Below, one piece after another: positions 26,777 to 39,055 of a DNA stretch of 64,000 bases. The stretch comes from Haliclystus octoradiatus. Its lineage: Eukaryota > Cnidaria > Staurozoa > Stauromedusae > Haliclystidae. Each line of letters begins with the position of its first letter. The first letter of the stretch is position 1. The position numbers were made by a program, and so were the translations under genes. The DNA lies in assembly GCA_916610825.1 (NCBI GenBank), contig OU744453.1, forward strand, positions 18,006,241 through 18,070,240, given 5' to 3'. The notes under the pieces were generated by a model that saw only the letters and a program-made list of their open reading frames with translations, had not been told where the DNA came from and made no database searches.

Positions 26777-29700
26777 TAAAGATGTGCGAATCCGACCCGA
26801 ATCCGAGTCCGAATCCGATCCGATCCGATCCGATCGGATTATTTCGGATTCGGGTTGATATTATAGTTCTCCGGATCGGATCGGATCGGATTTGTAGAGG
26901 CCTTAACTTAACCGGACTATTTCGGATTTTGAAAGAAAGCCGATTATTACGTATATTTCGTAATTTTTATATAGTTGCTGTTTTCGTGTTCCTCTGAACG
27001 GAAATACCTTGTAACTAATGTAAATACTGCCACATTAATGTGTTTGCTAGATCAATTCATAAAATCTGTTCAATTGACTTAATTGATGTTAAGTAAATAA
27101 AAACCTTTAAAAAGGAAATGATTATCATACCAATATTTCAGCTATTATAATTATGATAATTTCGAATGTGTCTCATGCTCTTCAGTACAGTGATATACAA
27201 GTTTTGCATATCGTTATTAGTCAGTTGTTAGTATTCGAGTGTGGTAGTTTTGAAAATTTATCGGTATATTTATTGTAACGATATGTCTAGCTCGACAGAA
27301 CGCCCAGCTTTTACAAAGGAGTATATAGAAAATTTGTTACAGAAAAAGTCTGACCGTGCTTCAATTGAAGTATCAAACAAACGGCGTGCAGATTGTTGGA
27401 AAAAGTTTGGTTTTCCAAAGGTAGATGGTATTTTATTCGACAACTTTGCATCCTGCTGTACATGTTTTACAACGTACAAATATAGCTCGACGAAAGGCAA
27501 CAATCAATTGAATAAGCATGTATGTAGCGTCGAAGCTATTCGTGTTATAGAGAAGGGTCAATGCACGTTAAATTTTGCATCTGGTACCAAACAGACAGAA
27601 CAAAAGATCGAATTGACAGAGGGAGAACGCCAGGAGTTGCAATTAGATGTTATTAATGCCGCTGCATTAGATTTTGCCCCTCTTTCGAGTTATAATAAAG
27701 AGGGAATGAAAATAATGTACAAGAGGGCAGCAAAACTGGCAATAAAATATGGCGAGGAATTAAACTTTGTAGATCACATTGTCAATAGAACTAACTTGAC
27801 AAGAACGTATCTACCGAAACGCCATCAACAAGTACGAGATATGATCAAAGAACAATTAAGTGACGAGGCTTTCTGTACTACAACCGACCTATGGAAAGAA
27901 AAATATACAGGGAAATCTTATATGTCAATAACAGTTCATCACATATCTAAGAAATGGCTGCTTCAAAATTTTATCTGGTGTACTGTTCACTATAACCTTA
28001 GCGATCACACTGCTGCCAGCATCTCTAGGTGCTACTTGGATAATGTACCGCAAGCACCATTTAGATTAGTAACGACAGATAATACAAACACAATGCCTGC
28101 TGCCTTTAGATTTTTGCAAAGTGATGATCAAATTGGCTGCATGTCCCACATAAGCTCGTTAGTTGCCAAAGTATGTGTTACATCCAAAGAAGCACCAGAA
28201 GTCAAGGCAAATATTGAGATGGCAAAAAAACTTGTAGAGCACTGTAAGCGTATTGATATACAGCAGGATTTACCGAAGACCCTGAAGCAAACGATAGCAA
28301 CGCGATTCTACACCTATCGAGAAATGATTTCATCGGTTGTTGCGGATTGGGATGAGCTCGCAATTATTTTGGAGGGGCGACATGAAGCCTCTTTCATTGA
28401 GAGTATTAATAAGCTTTTACTAATACAGACTTCCAGAGTTTTGAAGCCATTGCATGATTGTGGGTTGCAATTAGAGCAAGATCGTAAACCCACTCTACAT
28501 CTTGTGAAATTCTGGGAAGCAAAATTAATTGCTGCTTTTACAGAAAATTCTCACGATTCAACTGCTATCAAAAAGATGAGAAAAGTCGGCTTAGATGCCA
28601 TTACAGCTAAACTTTCGAGCAGAATTGGCTTATACCATGACATTGCATCATCACTTGATCCTCGTGTGGGCAAACCAAGTGATGAATCCAAGTGGATATC
28701 GATTGTTACTGGCACCGAGAGAATCTTTAGTAAAATTAAAACAGCAAGTGCTGCTTCAGCTCCAGATCACAGTGATATCAATTCAGAGGAGGAACCGGTT
28801 GAGGTTAGTATCGTCTTCATTTCAATTTTTAGTAGTCATGCCTGAAATGCAATTGCCTTATTTGAGAAGAAATACCTCTCACTTGTGAGTGGACGTCCTT
28901 CACTATAAGTAGTATTAAGAATCATAGCTGTGGTGCCCGCTGTGGTGATCATCCCAGAATCCCGACTCCCAATGCTGTATTTATGGGGATAAAACGTATT
29001 AGTTGAGCCTTGTTTAATAGCTAGTTGTCTCATTTACAGAATATCGAAGCAACTCCCAGTACCGATGTCATTCAACCACCGAGAAAGAAAAGAAATCCAT
29101 GTGACGAAATTGAAGAGATCGCAGTCAGCTTTTACAAAAAGCCAGCACAACAAGTTTCTTCAATTGAAAATGAACTACGACAGTTTAGTAATACTGATTT
29201 TAATGTAGAAAAATACTATGAGAAAGCTCAACCAGGGTCTACCAAAGAACGAGAATTTGATGTGCTTAAATTTTGGAAAGATCATCAACACATGTTTCCG
29301 AAAATATCAGAAGTAGCTAGGTTTGTGTTGTCGTGTCCTGCTAGCAGTGCTCCTTCAGAGCGTGTCTTTTCCAATGCAGGTTGGACAATTAATGTTAGAC
29401 GGACACGGCTATTGCCAAAAAATGTAGATGCCCTACTCTGTATTCGAAGTGTTTTAAAAGGTGGGGCATGGAGTGCATTCGGAACAGATGACGAAGAACT
29501 GACATTTTCGGAATCTGAAGATGATGATATGATTGTATGAAAACTTTACTTTTACTGTAACATTTGCAAAATGTACATTTATTATTAGACACTTTAAATT
29601 TGTAATCCACATATATACATATATATCTTTGTTCAAGTTATATTTATAAGCGTTATTGTTTTGATTAGTCTCTCTAAAGGTTGGTCTATTCCATGGAAAC

Positions 29701-29911
29701 ATCTGTTTGATACCCTGTAAAATTTCGGATTTTTTCGGATTCTATACCAGAACTTTCGGATTAAATCGGATTACATTCGAGATTTTTTATTCGGATCGGA
29801 TCGGATCGGGTTAAGTTTATATTTTTTCGTTCGGATCGGATCGGATTGTATCAATTAATCGTTCGTACCCGTAGTCAATTTTCGGTAAATCCGATCCGAC
29901 GCACACCTTTA
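26777..29911 (+). mobile_element. Complete hAT DNA transposon (3135 bp) inside gag
   Basis: Terminal inverted repeats TAAAGATGTGCG and CGCACACCTTTA (one mismatch) are flanked by the exact 8-bp duplication CTGGAGAC. Both subterminal regions (26784-26900 and 29720-29900) are dense in ATCCGA/TCGGAT units, the kind of repeated site hAT transposases bind. It encodes one spliced transposase. The exact flanks and open frames indicate a recent, possibly still mobile insertion. Confidence 0.95.
27283..29540 (+). CDS. hAT transposase, BED-type, two exons
   Basis: Exons 27283-28803 and 29040-29540 join in phase 0 across a GT-AG intron (GAG|GTTAGT ... TTTACAG|AAT) to 673 aa. The ATG at 27283 starts MSSSTERPAFTKEY. 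Residues about 50-85 give a BED-like zinc finger (FASCCTCF... and an H..C partner). The catalytic core follows, with TTDLWKE, VTTDNTNT and a CMSH motif (about 205-300). Exon 2 holds the hAT dimerisation region, FDVLKFWKDHQHMFPKISEV and CPASSAPSERVFSNAG. The acidic end is FSESEDDD. The frame has no stop or shift. Function: cut-and-paste movement of the flanking element. Reading past 28803 into the intron ends after about 27 codons. Confidence 0.93.
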
Positions 29912-29919
29912 CTGGAGAC
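29912..29919 (+). repeat. Right 8-bp target duplication of the hAT
   Basis: CTGGAGAC, identical to 26769-26776. Confidence 0.96.
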
Positions 29920-32900
29920 ATCAAATAGATAACTATTTACTATTTACGGGCCTTACTCGTTGCCCTAGCCAACAGCAAGTTTCATTTCTGATTTCTCGTA
30001 TGACTCAAGAAACACTTGACACTGTCCGATTGGTATTAAATGTAGATCAAAGAACTATTACTACAGACACATTATTACTTAAATTAGATGGATATTTTAA
30101 GCAAAAAGATAATCTGCGGATACGTCGTGCAGCATTTATGCATTATTCACAAGGTGAGAATGAACCGTTTTGTGCATTCTATCGTGAAAAACTGAAATTA
30201 TTTCATCTTACGGACCCCTGTCCCCATTGTCACGATCGCTCATTGGGGGACTTCATTATAGAAGGACTTTATGACTCTGAAATCAGACGAAAATGTCGTG
30301 CTCTCGATGAGGGCGTATCTATTCATATTATCAAAAAATTATGTGAATCCGAAGAAAATGCACGAAACGAAGAGGTCTCTAGAACGGCTCAGGTTGCTCG
30401 TGTAACTAATGTTCATAATAAGCTTCGTAAAAAAGCTTCAGATACGAAATCTAACACTGTCCCCTGCAAACATTGTGGTAAATCCAATCATGATCATGAT
30501 CCACAATCTTGCTGGGCTAAGGATAAAACTTGTCATAATTGTAACAAGAAAGGTCATATAAGACCTGTGTGTCGTTCAGATAAAGTGGACATTAACAACG
30601 TTACAAATGATGTTTCACACATAATTGAAAGTGTGAAGCTAAATGCTGTTTCACATACCACACCTAACGTTACATCAAAATGTCAACACATCTCTCTAGC
30701 ATTATCATTGACACATCGCAAGCAAATAACTGTTAGCGGTATTCCTGATACTGGCGCTGAAGTTTGTGTTGCAAGTGACACTCTATTGACGGACAATAAT
30801 ATTCCTTTGTCTCGTTTAAACCACACCTCAGACAAATTATCTGCTACTAATGGTTCACCTTTAGAAGTTCTTGGCGTTTTACATTGCCGTGGTATTCTAG
30901 CTACATATAGCACTAAGATGAAAATATATATTTGTAAAGGGGTCTCAGACTTTCTTATTCCGACTCAAAATCTAATTGAGCTTGGCATAATACCTGCTAC
31001 TTTCCCCGCCCCTATGGCATCTATATTACGCACCGTTGTACAAGAAACTCCTCATGTTTCTTCTCACAAACCTCACAATTTATCTGAAAATATGCGTTCT
31101 CAACTACTAGATGAATTTTCTGATGTATTTAATGATACTGATCAACTTAAGCCAATGGCTGGTCCACCGATGCACATTTATTTAAAAGATGATGTTACAC
31201 CATATGCACTTTCTACACCTAGAAAAATTCCCTTTGCTTGGCAAGCTGAGGTCAAAAGCACACTTGACAGTATGGTAGCTAAGGGTATTATACAACTTGC
31301 CGATGATCATCCAACAGACTTTGTTAGCCCACTAGTGGTAGTACAGAAACCAAATGGTAAATTACGTCTGTGTGTTGATTTTACTAAACTCAACCAACAT
31401 GTCCGTCGTCCTGTTCACCCTTTCAAAAGTCCATGGGATGCTGTATCAAACGTACCTCATACAGCTAAGATATTTACTACGTTAGACGCAGCTTCTGGTT
31501 ATTGGCAGGTACCCTTAGATGACGTTAGCTGTCCATTAACTACTTTTTTAACACCCTGGGGACGATACCAATATAAACGTGCCGTTATGGGTCTTGTATG
31601 TGCCGGCGACGAGTATTGTCGTCGTGGTGACGAAGCATTGGCCAACTTACCTAATTTAGAAAAAGTTGTTGATGATATTTTAATTTATAATGACTCTTTT
31701 GAAGCACATCTTACAAATGTACGTAATGTTTTAGAGCGGTGCCGACAACAATGTATTACTTTAAATCCTAATAAATTTATATTTGGACAAGAAAGTGTCG
31801 ATTATGTGGGATTTATTCTAAGCAAAGATGGTATTAGTGCTACACCCAGACGAGTTGAAGCGATTACTGACTTTCCAGCTCCTACCAATATTTCTGAGCT
31901 ACGTTCGTTTATGGGAATGGTTAATCAATTAGGACACTTCTCTAAAGAAGTTGCTCATTGTTCAGAGCCATTACGGCATTTATTATCTATTCGTAACGAA
32001 TTTATATGGACTGAACTTCACCAAAATGCATTTGACAGTGTCAAGAAGACACTAGTTTCACCTCCAGTCCTCAAGCAGTTTGATATTAATTTACCAACAG
32101 AACTGCATACTGATGCCTCCCGTACCTACGGTTTAGGTTGGAGTTTATTACAATTGCATGATGATAATCAATGGCACTTAGTTGATTGTGGATCAAGGTA
32201 TTTATCTGATGCTGAGTCACGCTATGCCACTATTGAGCTGGAATTATTAGCCGTTACATGGGCTGTTATTAAATGCAAGTTATATTTACTTGGATTACAT
32301 AAATTTATTGTCATTACGGATCATAAACCTTTAGTTCCAGTTATTAACGACTTTACTTTGGCAGCTGTTGAAAATTCCCGCCTGCAACGGCTAAAAGAAC
32401 AATTGGCGCCTTACTCTCTCATTGCTACATGGAAACGAGGTAAGGATCATTTAATACCTGATGCTTTGTCTCGTGCACCTGTTAAAAATCCTACAGATGA
32501 GGATCAACTGGCAGAAGATATTACGCAACATATTAATTCTATTGTTTGTATCAATGCAGCTTCTATTACGTCAGAATGTCATCAACCTCAAGATGCTATG
32601 CTTTTAAAATTACAGAATGCTGCCTCTATTGATGATGAATATATTATGTTAAAAGAAATTATTTTAAAAGGTTTTCCAAATCAGCGTGACAAACTTCATC
32701 AAATTATTCGTCACTATTGGAAACTACGTGAAGAGCTGTCAATCAATGATCAACTTATTCTACGAGGTCATCAGCTTTTAATTCCTAAAACTATGCGAAA
32801 AGAAGTTTTACATCGCCTGCATGATTCTCATCAAGGTGTTGTTCGTACCAAACGACGTGCTCGCAATGCTGTTTATTGGCCAGGTATGTCATCTGATATT

Positions 32901-33830
32901 ACAAATTTAGTTGAATCATGTGCAATTTGCCAATCTCATTTACCGAGTCAACAAAAAGAAACATTGATTCCTAGCTATATGCCTTATCGTCCTTTTGAAG
33001 ATGTAAGTTCTGATTTATTTAGTCATTCTGGTCATCATTTTATGGTTTACGTTGATCGATTGTCTGGTTGGCCTGTAGTTTGCCGTTACGGTAAAACCGA
33101 TCCAACCTCTAATCTTATTATCAAAGACTTTAAAAAGATCTTTTCTGACACTGGTATACCTGTGCGTTTGCGGTCAGACAATGGACCTCAGTATAGTTCG
33201 CATGAATTTACTAAATTTTTGAAAGACTGGAATGTTACCTACGATCCGTCTTCACCTCATTATCCTCAAAGTAATGGTCACGCGGAGGCAGGGGTAAAAG
33301 CTATGAAGAGTTTAATAATAAAATCCTTTGAGAATGCCAAATTTAATGAAGATCATTATTATGCCGGCCTGTTAGAGTGGCGTAACACTCCCAAATTTGA
33401 TGGTTATTCTCCTGCTGAAATCTTGTATGGTTTCCCATTACGTTCACTTATTCCTGCTCATAAGTCTGCATTCGCTCCTAAATGGCAAGCCCTTGCAGCA
33501 TTAGTTGACGCCCACAATAAGCAAATGGACATTGTAATATCTAAATATAATAAACATGCAAAGGATCTACCAACACTGGCTATTGGCAACAAGGTCCGAA
33601 TACAGGACCCATCTTCTAAACTATGGACACATGTGGGAACAATTATTGAAACTTTGCCACATCGTAAATATCGTATTCAAATGCCAAGTGGTCGAATGTG
33701 GGTCAGAAATCGAAAGTTTTTACGTATTGATTCAACATTAGATATTCCTCCAACTGCAACAATTTCATCAGACATCCAAATACCAAGACGAAGTCATCGT
33801 ACTCCTGTTGTACCAAATCGGTACAGTTAA
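29920..33830 (+). CDS. gag (3' part)-pol polyprotein of the Mag-like element
   Basis: The frame is open from the hAT edge; the first ATG is at 30000 (1276 codons from there). Counting from that Met: CCHC-type zinc knuckles at about 156-192 (the second is CHNCNKKGHIRPVC), aspartic protease DTGA at about 250, reverse transcriptase with VVDDIL at about 555-560, RNase H beginning around TDAS at 704, integrase zinc-binding H..H..C..C at about 941-985, and a catalytic core with Asp 1060 and Glu 1096 (35 residues between them). A short chromodomain-free tail follows. The 5' part of gag is cut off by the hAT; the two halves are in the same frame once the insertion and one duplication are discounted. 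No stop codon breaks it. Confidence 0.93.
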
Positions 33831-34120
33831 CTTCTTAATAATAATTATGATTTGTTATTGACGTTTAATGACTTTTTTGTTGTTGTGTGTATCTATAGTT
33901 CTGTTTACAGCTTTGATACCACGATAGTATGATATTGCCATACTAAAACATTATTAGTAGTTGACATTCAAATTCAATATACCTTCTTTATGTTAATTCT
34001 ACTTTATTTTTCATTCATGCTTTTGTTCGTTTATTACCAGTACAATTTTAATGAATTCTTAAAATTCCCATATCGATAAACATCTTTAGTTTCTTAATCA
34101 AAACTCCCAAAAGGGGGAGA

Positions 34121-34196
34121 TGTTATATATGTGTTAACTAACACCTTGTATCTAGCGTAAACATGATCAATGGTCATGTTATATTGAGACATCACA
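34121..34196 (+). repeat. 3' LTR (76 bp) of the Mag-like element
   Basis: Identical to 26250-26325 and preceded by the polypurine tract AAAAGGGGGAGA. CATAT follows as the target duplication. Confidence 0.93.
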
Positions 34197-34201
34197 CATA
34201 T

Positions 34202-35091
34202 AATTATGTTATATGATATAATTATTATTTCATCGCACGGCATTGGACATTCCAATTCTATCTATATACATCAGCTTATTTTATCTACTTCATATTATGG
34301 AATCTATTTATTGCAGCAAAGAGTATTGCTCTTATCGGAATGTACAGGAACAGGATGAGAAATATGAAGTTGAATTGAATAGATATTTAATATATATTGG
34401 CAATGCATGGTATATTATAACATATATTTATAAAAATAGAATTGAATCAAATGAAAATATAGAAGAAATAATATTATTACATAAAACGTAATTTGATATA
34501 TAAATATTCAATTGATAAGATGCAAAACATTTCCGATTTTTGATGTGGTGAAAATGCATTCAATGTCAATTAGATTCAATATAATTTGTTTTATATCGTT
34601 TTTCTCTTAAATCTGTGTATTCAGTAGATTTTCAGTAGGTTTTGCACTGAGATTTTCAAAATCTTTAATGATAGATAATGTAAACATTATTTCATTGGAT
34701 GGATTATCATTTCTAATAATTAATCTTTTAATCATTTAATCGGATTACAAATCTACAATTACTTATCTCTCATGCATGTCTATTGATTGGTGATCACTTA
34801 AAAAAATATGGAAATGATGACATTGAATTGTACTGGACAGAAATTTGTAACATCCCATAATTGTTTCACATTGTAAACCTATCACCAGAAAATACTGATA
34901 TCCTAAACATTTTGTAAGACTTTTACAAACTTTACCATCTAAAAACATCGTGATCATCTGATGGGTATCCTTCCTTTTTTTTATAAAATCAATTTCCGAA
35001 GAAATCGCTTTTCCATTGATGAATATACTTCATGAGCTTTCACTTTCTGTTGGAAACGTTTTTTCTATGTGGAAAACAGTAATAGTGTTAT
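34202..35091. other. Intergenic; one unrecognised small frame
   Basis: At 34297-34491 an ATG opens a 64-codon frame starting MESIYCSKEYCSYRNVQEQD. I recognise no family and AT-rich chance is possible. The rest shows nothing. Confidence 0.25.
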
Positions 35092-35142
35092 GCTAATCAG
35101 AGGGTCGTGGGTTCGATCCCCTCATTGGGCTCCAAATGTTAT
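35092..35142 (+). repeat. tRNA-derived 3' half (SINE or tRNA fragment)
   Basis: GGGTCGTGGGTTCGATCCCC followed by TCATTGGGCTCC looks like the T-arm and acceptor strand of a tRNA, resembling tRNA-Lys. No matching 5' half or D-arm precedes it, so it is not a complete tRNA gene. Confidence 0.5.
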
Positions 35143-35830
35143 GAGGGTAAAATGATTTATTATTTATGTAAACGACTTATCAAATTGTGTTCAACTTGGC
35201 TGTGACATTAAGCTATTTGCTTTTTTAACATTTTCGTTTGCGAAAAGCGGCAAGAAGTGATGGGGATGCAGACCCTCTTAATGGTGGTTACAATTTTAAT
35301 TTAATTACAATTTTAGGCTGAATTAGACTCAGACACTGTTGTTTGCCATTGCATGAGACCCCCTCCTTTCTAGTGGGGCTAGCTTTCATTTCGTAGGTGG
35401 GAGTTAGTTCACATCCGTTAGATTACGGACGTAAGTAACAAAGTTTAGATAACAGCGTGGGAAGCTATTTTATACCAAATAAGGTAAGCAGCACAGATGG
35501 AAGAGCCTGGGTAAGAAGGATGAAACAATGTGCTACTTTAGGCACACCTTGTTTTGGGTTAGTCACTCCTTTAGAGGAAAGCGTTGTTAGCGGTAGCAAA
35601 AGTTTGATTGAGCCTTTTGTGTGCAAATTTTTTTGGCAGAGCAATTTTTACTGTTATTATTATTCTTAAATTTCTTATTATATATATTATTCACATAACT
35701 CGATTTCCCCCACCCTCCCTTTCCCTTGCAATGTTTTAGGTTTTCAGGTTGGTAAGTTCTTTTGTCCACATATGGGTAAGTGTTGGTAAGTTGATTAATG
35801 ATAGTTAATTCCACTGGTTATCAGTGTGAC

Positions 35831-36092
35831 AGGTGCTTGGTTGGACAGGGATCCATATATGGAGTGTGACAGGTTCGCCAGTAGCAATAGCAGCATAAAA
35901 GCATATAGAAAGCATAAAAGCATATAGAAAGCATATAGAGCATAAAAGCATATAGAGCATAAAAGCTTATAGAGCATAAAAGCATTACAAAAGCATGAAA
36001 GCATACAGAGCAATAGAGCATAAAAGCATGTTGAAAGCATAAAATATATAGAGCATAAAGTATATAATAGATATCCCACCAACCAAGCACCT
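35831..36092. repeat. Inverted-repeat-bounded block with AGCATAAAAGCATATAG minisatellite
   Basis: AGGTGCTTGGTTGG at the left is exactly inverted as CCAACCAAGCACCT at the right. Between 35890 and 36060, irregular tandem units of AGCATAAA and AGCATATAG fill the space. It could be a foldback element whose centre expanded. Confidence 0.6.
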
Positions 36093-37045
36093 AGGCCAGA
36101 GCTCATCAGTGGATGAGTTTAATTCGCACTTTAAGCAATTTTTACAAGCAGTGCAAAGATTGGCATATGAAAGTTCGGAGTCACGAATTACGACCCCACG
36201 ACGCGACATTATTCTCCTGAATCTAACTTCATAGCAAACTCTCTCCTGCTCCGTTTGTCGACGGGCAATTTCTTGCATTATTTTCTGGTTGTTTGCAAGG
36301 TAAAGAACGGGCCACGATAACCAAGTAAATGTAAATCATTAGGATAATGTAGCCTATGAAGTTGTTAATGCTAATGAAGAGCAGATTGTTGCGAATCAGT
36401 GCATTTCGGAGACAAAGCGCAAGGTCGCTGGAAGTAGAAATCGTCTATTACGAACACATACAATCGTCCAGTTAATATCTTTACAGTATACGTTTATTTC
36501 CCTTACATCTACAATGCCGTGCCGCGAATTGACCAGCGGGCAGTACATCGTTTTTTTAACTTGTTTCAGTAATGATCAGGGCGTGATCAAACTTTTGATA
36601 TTAAATTCGTAGAGTTCGGATAATTATAACCTCGTTTAAGAAATTTTGGTGTTGATCTTGGACGTAGTCAAACGCCGTTAGCCTGTGTGCATTACGTCAG
36701 AACTCGATTTCATACAGCGGCTCTTGACTGCAGTGTAGCGATTCTCAGTATCATGGAGCGGAAAACGGGATAGAGGCTCTTGCCAAATTTGGACGCACCA
36801 GAAGCTAAATTGCCGATTTTCTGCCAGCTCGATAATTATAATTACTATAGTCCATAATAAGTCCAATACTCACACCACCTTATATAAACTCTCTACAGAC
36901 ACACTCAATTTACAGCATCAAGGGTTACTGTGGTGCCCATTCCCATGAGGGACGTTGAAAGTTATAACTGCAGTACTGTATATAGCGGAACGAACATTCC
37001 AATAATAGTTACTAATAAGGATACACACAAATTAATTATTACTGA
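36093..37045. other. Intergenic, nothing recognised
   Basis: Sequence between the inverted-repeat block and the FUT8-like copy 2 shared 3' region. I found no supported gene or repeat. Confidence 0.4.
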
Positions 37046-37272
37046 ATATTTGAATGGATATATTAATCTTTATTATTAATTACTTAAAAGCCTGTATTAC
37101 TCAATAAGCTGTAACATGGCTTTGATTACATATATATGCTATAAAAATAGATGATTTTGTGATATGTGAAGTAAACTTGAAGAGATCAAAGCCACAAAGA
37201 CAGAAGGGAGTCAATGTCCGTGATATGATGTCACACATGTCAATAGAATATAATTTTAACAATACAAAACTT

Positions 37273-38820
37273 CTAATTTTGTGAGACTGATAAAAGTTTT
37301 AATAAATTATTATTTTTTATCTCTTCATATTCAGGTGTTGCTTCCAATTTCATCACATTTTTCATCATAATTAAACCACTTTCTTTGCTTCTATCAATAT
37401 ATCCTTTGAAAACTAATTCTCCATCTTTATGTTGAAATATTTCTGAGATACGTGACATCATATCACCTTGGCGATGAGATAAATATTCCATGGATTTCAA
37501 ATCAGCATTTTGCTTTTTATTGACTGTACTAGCTGATGTCTTATTATAATTGCGTGTTGCTACCAAACGATTTCTTCCAAATGAATATGAAAATCCTGGA
37601 CTAGAGTAATACCAATTCCTATCCATAGAAAATGATGTTTTTGTCTCATCAAACGGTGTAATAGCTTGACGAAGTTCATGCACGGCACGACCAACATTTG
37701 ACGAGAATGTACAAATCACAAAATCCGTCTTAGATAATAATAACATATCTAAAATTATACCTTTCAAAACATTTGTTGCGTACGAACTTTTACTGTCGTA
37801 ACTTTGTGCTGAATTTGCCACGCCTGGGGATGTTAAAAAATTATATTTCGGATATGTTTTTGTGAAATTTTGTAATACATTTGGATCGTCTGTGGCTAAA
37901 TATATATTTCTTTTTGCAATTTTTGGGTAATAAAGCTCAAAATATTTACTTGCTTGTTTCATAAATACATCTTCTGGAATGTAATTAGCATCTGCACCAA
38001 ACTGTTTAGTTCCAAATTTATTTCCATGACGAATATGCATTCCGATAATTGGAGATTGAAATTTTATTTTTTGCTTGATTACAGTGATTTCTTTAGCGAA
38101 ATCCGGCTGTAAACGCAAAATAAAAGCCATCGATTGTCCGATAAACCAAAGTGGCGGATCTTTATGTAAATGTTTTACAATTTCATAAAATTGTTTTGGA
38201 ACTGTTCCTGGCAAATACTGGGGCACAGGACCCTTGATATCACCAGCCCAGCTATGGTTGTATTTTATAACTTTTATTGAATTATCAATCTGAGTATAAT
38301 CATTCCAAAGCCTTCTGTCTTGAATATGTATTATTTCATTTTCATCAAATTTAAAAGCACATGAATTCATTGATTGAAAATAATCTTCTGGCCAGCCATC
38401 ATTTTTGAAACCAAAATGCGTGTTTGTTATTAATAATGTTCTTTGTAATCCATAAGCAATAAAATGACAAAATACAATTTCATGAAGTCTGGCTGCGAAT
38501 CCAACTTTATTATTTCCTAAATTACAAATTAATACTTTGGTATTATTACAATCTTCAGTATATTGTATTTGATGAAATGAATCTTGTACCAACTTAGATA
38601 ACATTTCTAAACGTGTAACACTGTTTAACAATAAATTGTGTAATACTGCCACGGGTTGTTTCTCCTTAGTTTCAACTCCATTCATTGTGTTTACAATATT
38701 CAAATTTGATTTTTTTGTGTATAGTTCAGTTTTTCCATTTTCCCATCGTAGATAAATAAGCAATACTAATATTATACCAATACAGCATTTAATAACTCTT
38801 GCGAATTTTCTGCAATCCAT
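37273..38820 (-). CDS. FUT8-like (GT23) protein, copy 2, intronless, inverted
   Basis: The start at 38820 (MDCRKFARVIKCCIGIILVL) aligns with the copy 1 start; an upstream in-frame ATG at 38856 would add 12 residues. It is 515 aa with an N-terminal membrane anchor (about 8-24), the GT23 domain and the C-terminal SH3-like domain. From NIVNT onward it differs from copy 1 at only 11 of about 475 residues. The first 45 residues, in contrast, are clearly diverged. It shares the RHGNK variant of the donor motif. The near-identity continues about 220 bp past the stop codon and ends near 37048. It lies 236 bp from a miniature LTR element at 39056. Confidence 0.88.
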   Translation of the reverse strand: MDCRKFARVIKCCIGIILVLLIYLRWENGKTELYTKKSNLNIVNTMNGVETKEKQPVAVLHNLLLNSVTRLEMLSKLVQDSFHQIQYTEDCNNTKVLICNLGNNKVGFAARLHEIVFCHFIAYGLQRTLLITNTHFGFKNDGWPEDYFQSMNSCAFKFDENEIIHIQDRRLWNDYTQIDNSIKVIKYNHSWAGDIKGPVPQYLPGTVPKQFYEIVKHLHKDPPLWFIGQSMAFILRLQPDFAKEITVIKQKIKFQSPIIGMHIRHGNKFGTKQFGADANYIPEDVFMKQASKYFELYYPKIAKRNIYLATDDPNVLQNFTKTYPKYNFLTSPGVANSAQSYDSKSSYATNVLKGIILDMLLLSKTDFVICTFSSNVGRAVHELRQAITPFDETKTSFSMDRNWYYSSPGFSYSFGRNRLVATRNYNKTSASTVNKKQNADLKSMEYLSHRQGDMMSRISEIFQHKDGELVFKGYIDRSKESGLIMMKNVMKLEATPEYEEIKNNNLLKLLSVSQN

Positions 38821-39055
38821 ATAGGTTATCAAGTTATCACAGATATTGTTTAGCATAGCGCCAAAAAATATTTACCGTATATATGCAAATGAAACATTTA
38901 AATCTGTGCGCAAAATATTCCTTTCACTTCTATTTGTGTTATACTGAGTTATAAGCAACCTTGATCCAACATCTGCTAGCATAAATGTTGATTATATTGA
39001 TGCTTGTTATACTTACTTTGTTCTAAATGCTGTCACGCATTGTTATAAGTACAAG

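Larger units (their letters stand above)
26250..34196 (+). mobile_element. Mag-like Ty3/gypsy LTR retrotransposon, with a nested hAT element
   Basis: Identical 76-bp LTRs (26250-26325 and 34121-34196) run TGTTATATATG to GAGACATCACA. The 5-bp target duplication CATAT is present at both sides (26245-26249, 34197-34201). A primer-binding site beginning TGGCGCAGTT follows the left LTR and the purine tract AAAAGGGGGAGA precedes the right one. Without the inserted hAT and one copy of its 8-bp duplication the element would be 4804 bp. Known: Bombyx Mag has, as I recall, LTRs of about 77 bp and a similar length. There is no env-like frame. Identical LTRs point to recent insertion, though 76 bp is a weak clock. 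Confidence 0.93.

Noticed and set aside
26777-26997. Continuation of gag past 26776
   Set aside because: The sequence there is the hAT terminus with its ATCCGA repeats; the open reading is accidental.
29025-29540. A separate small gene starting at 29025
   Set aside because: It is exon 2 of the hAT transposase. The first five codons are intron sequence before the acceptor.
35092-35142. A tRNA gene
   Set aside because: Only the T-arm and acceptor 3' strand are present; no D-arm, anticodon arm or 5' acceptor strand precedes them.
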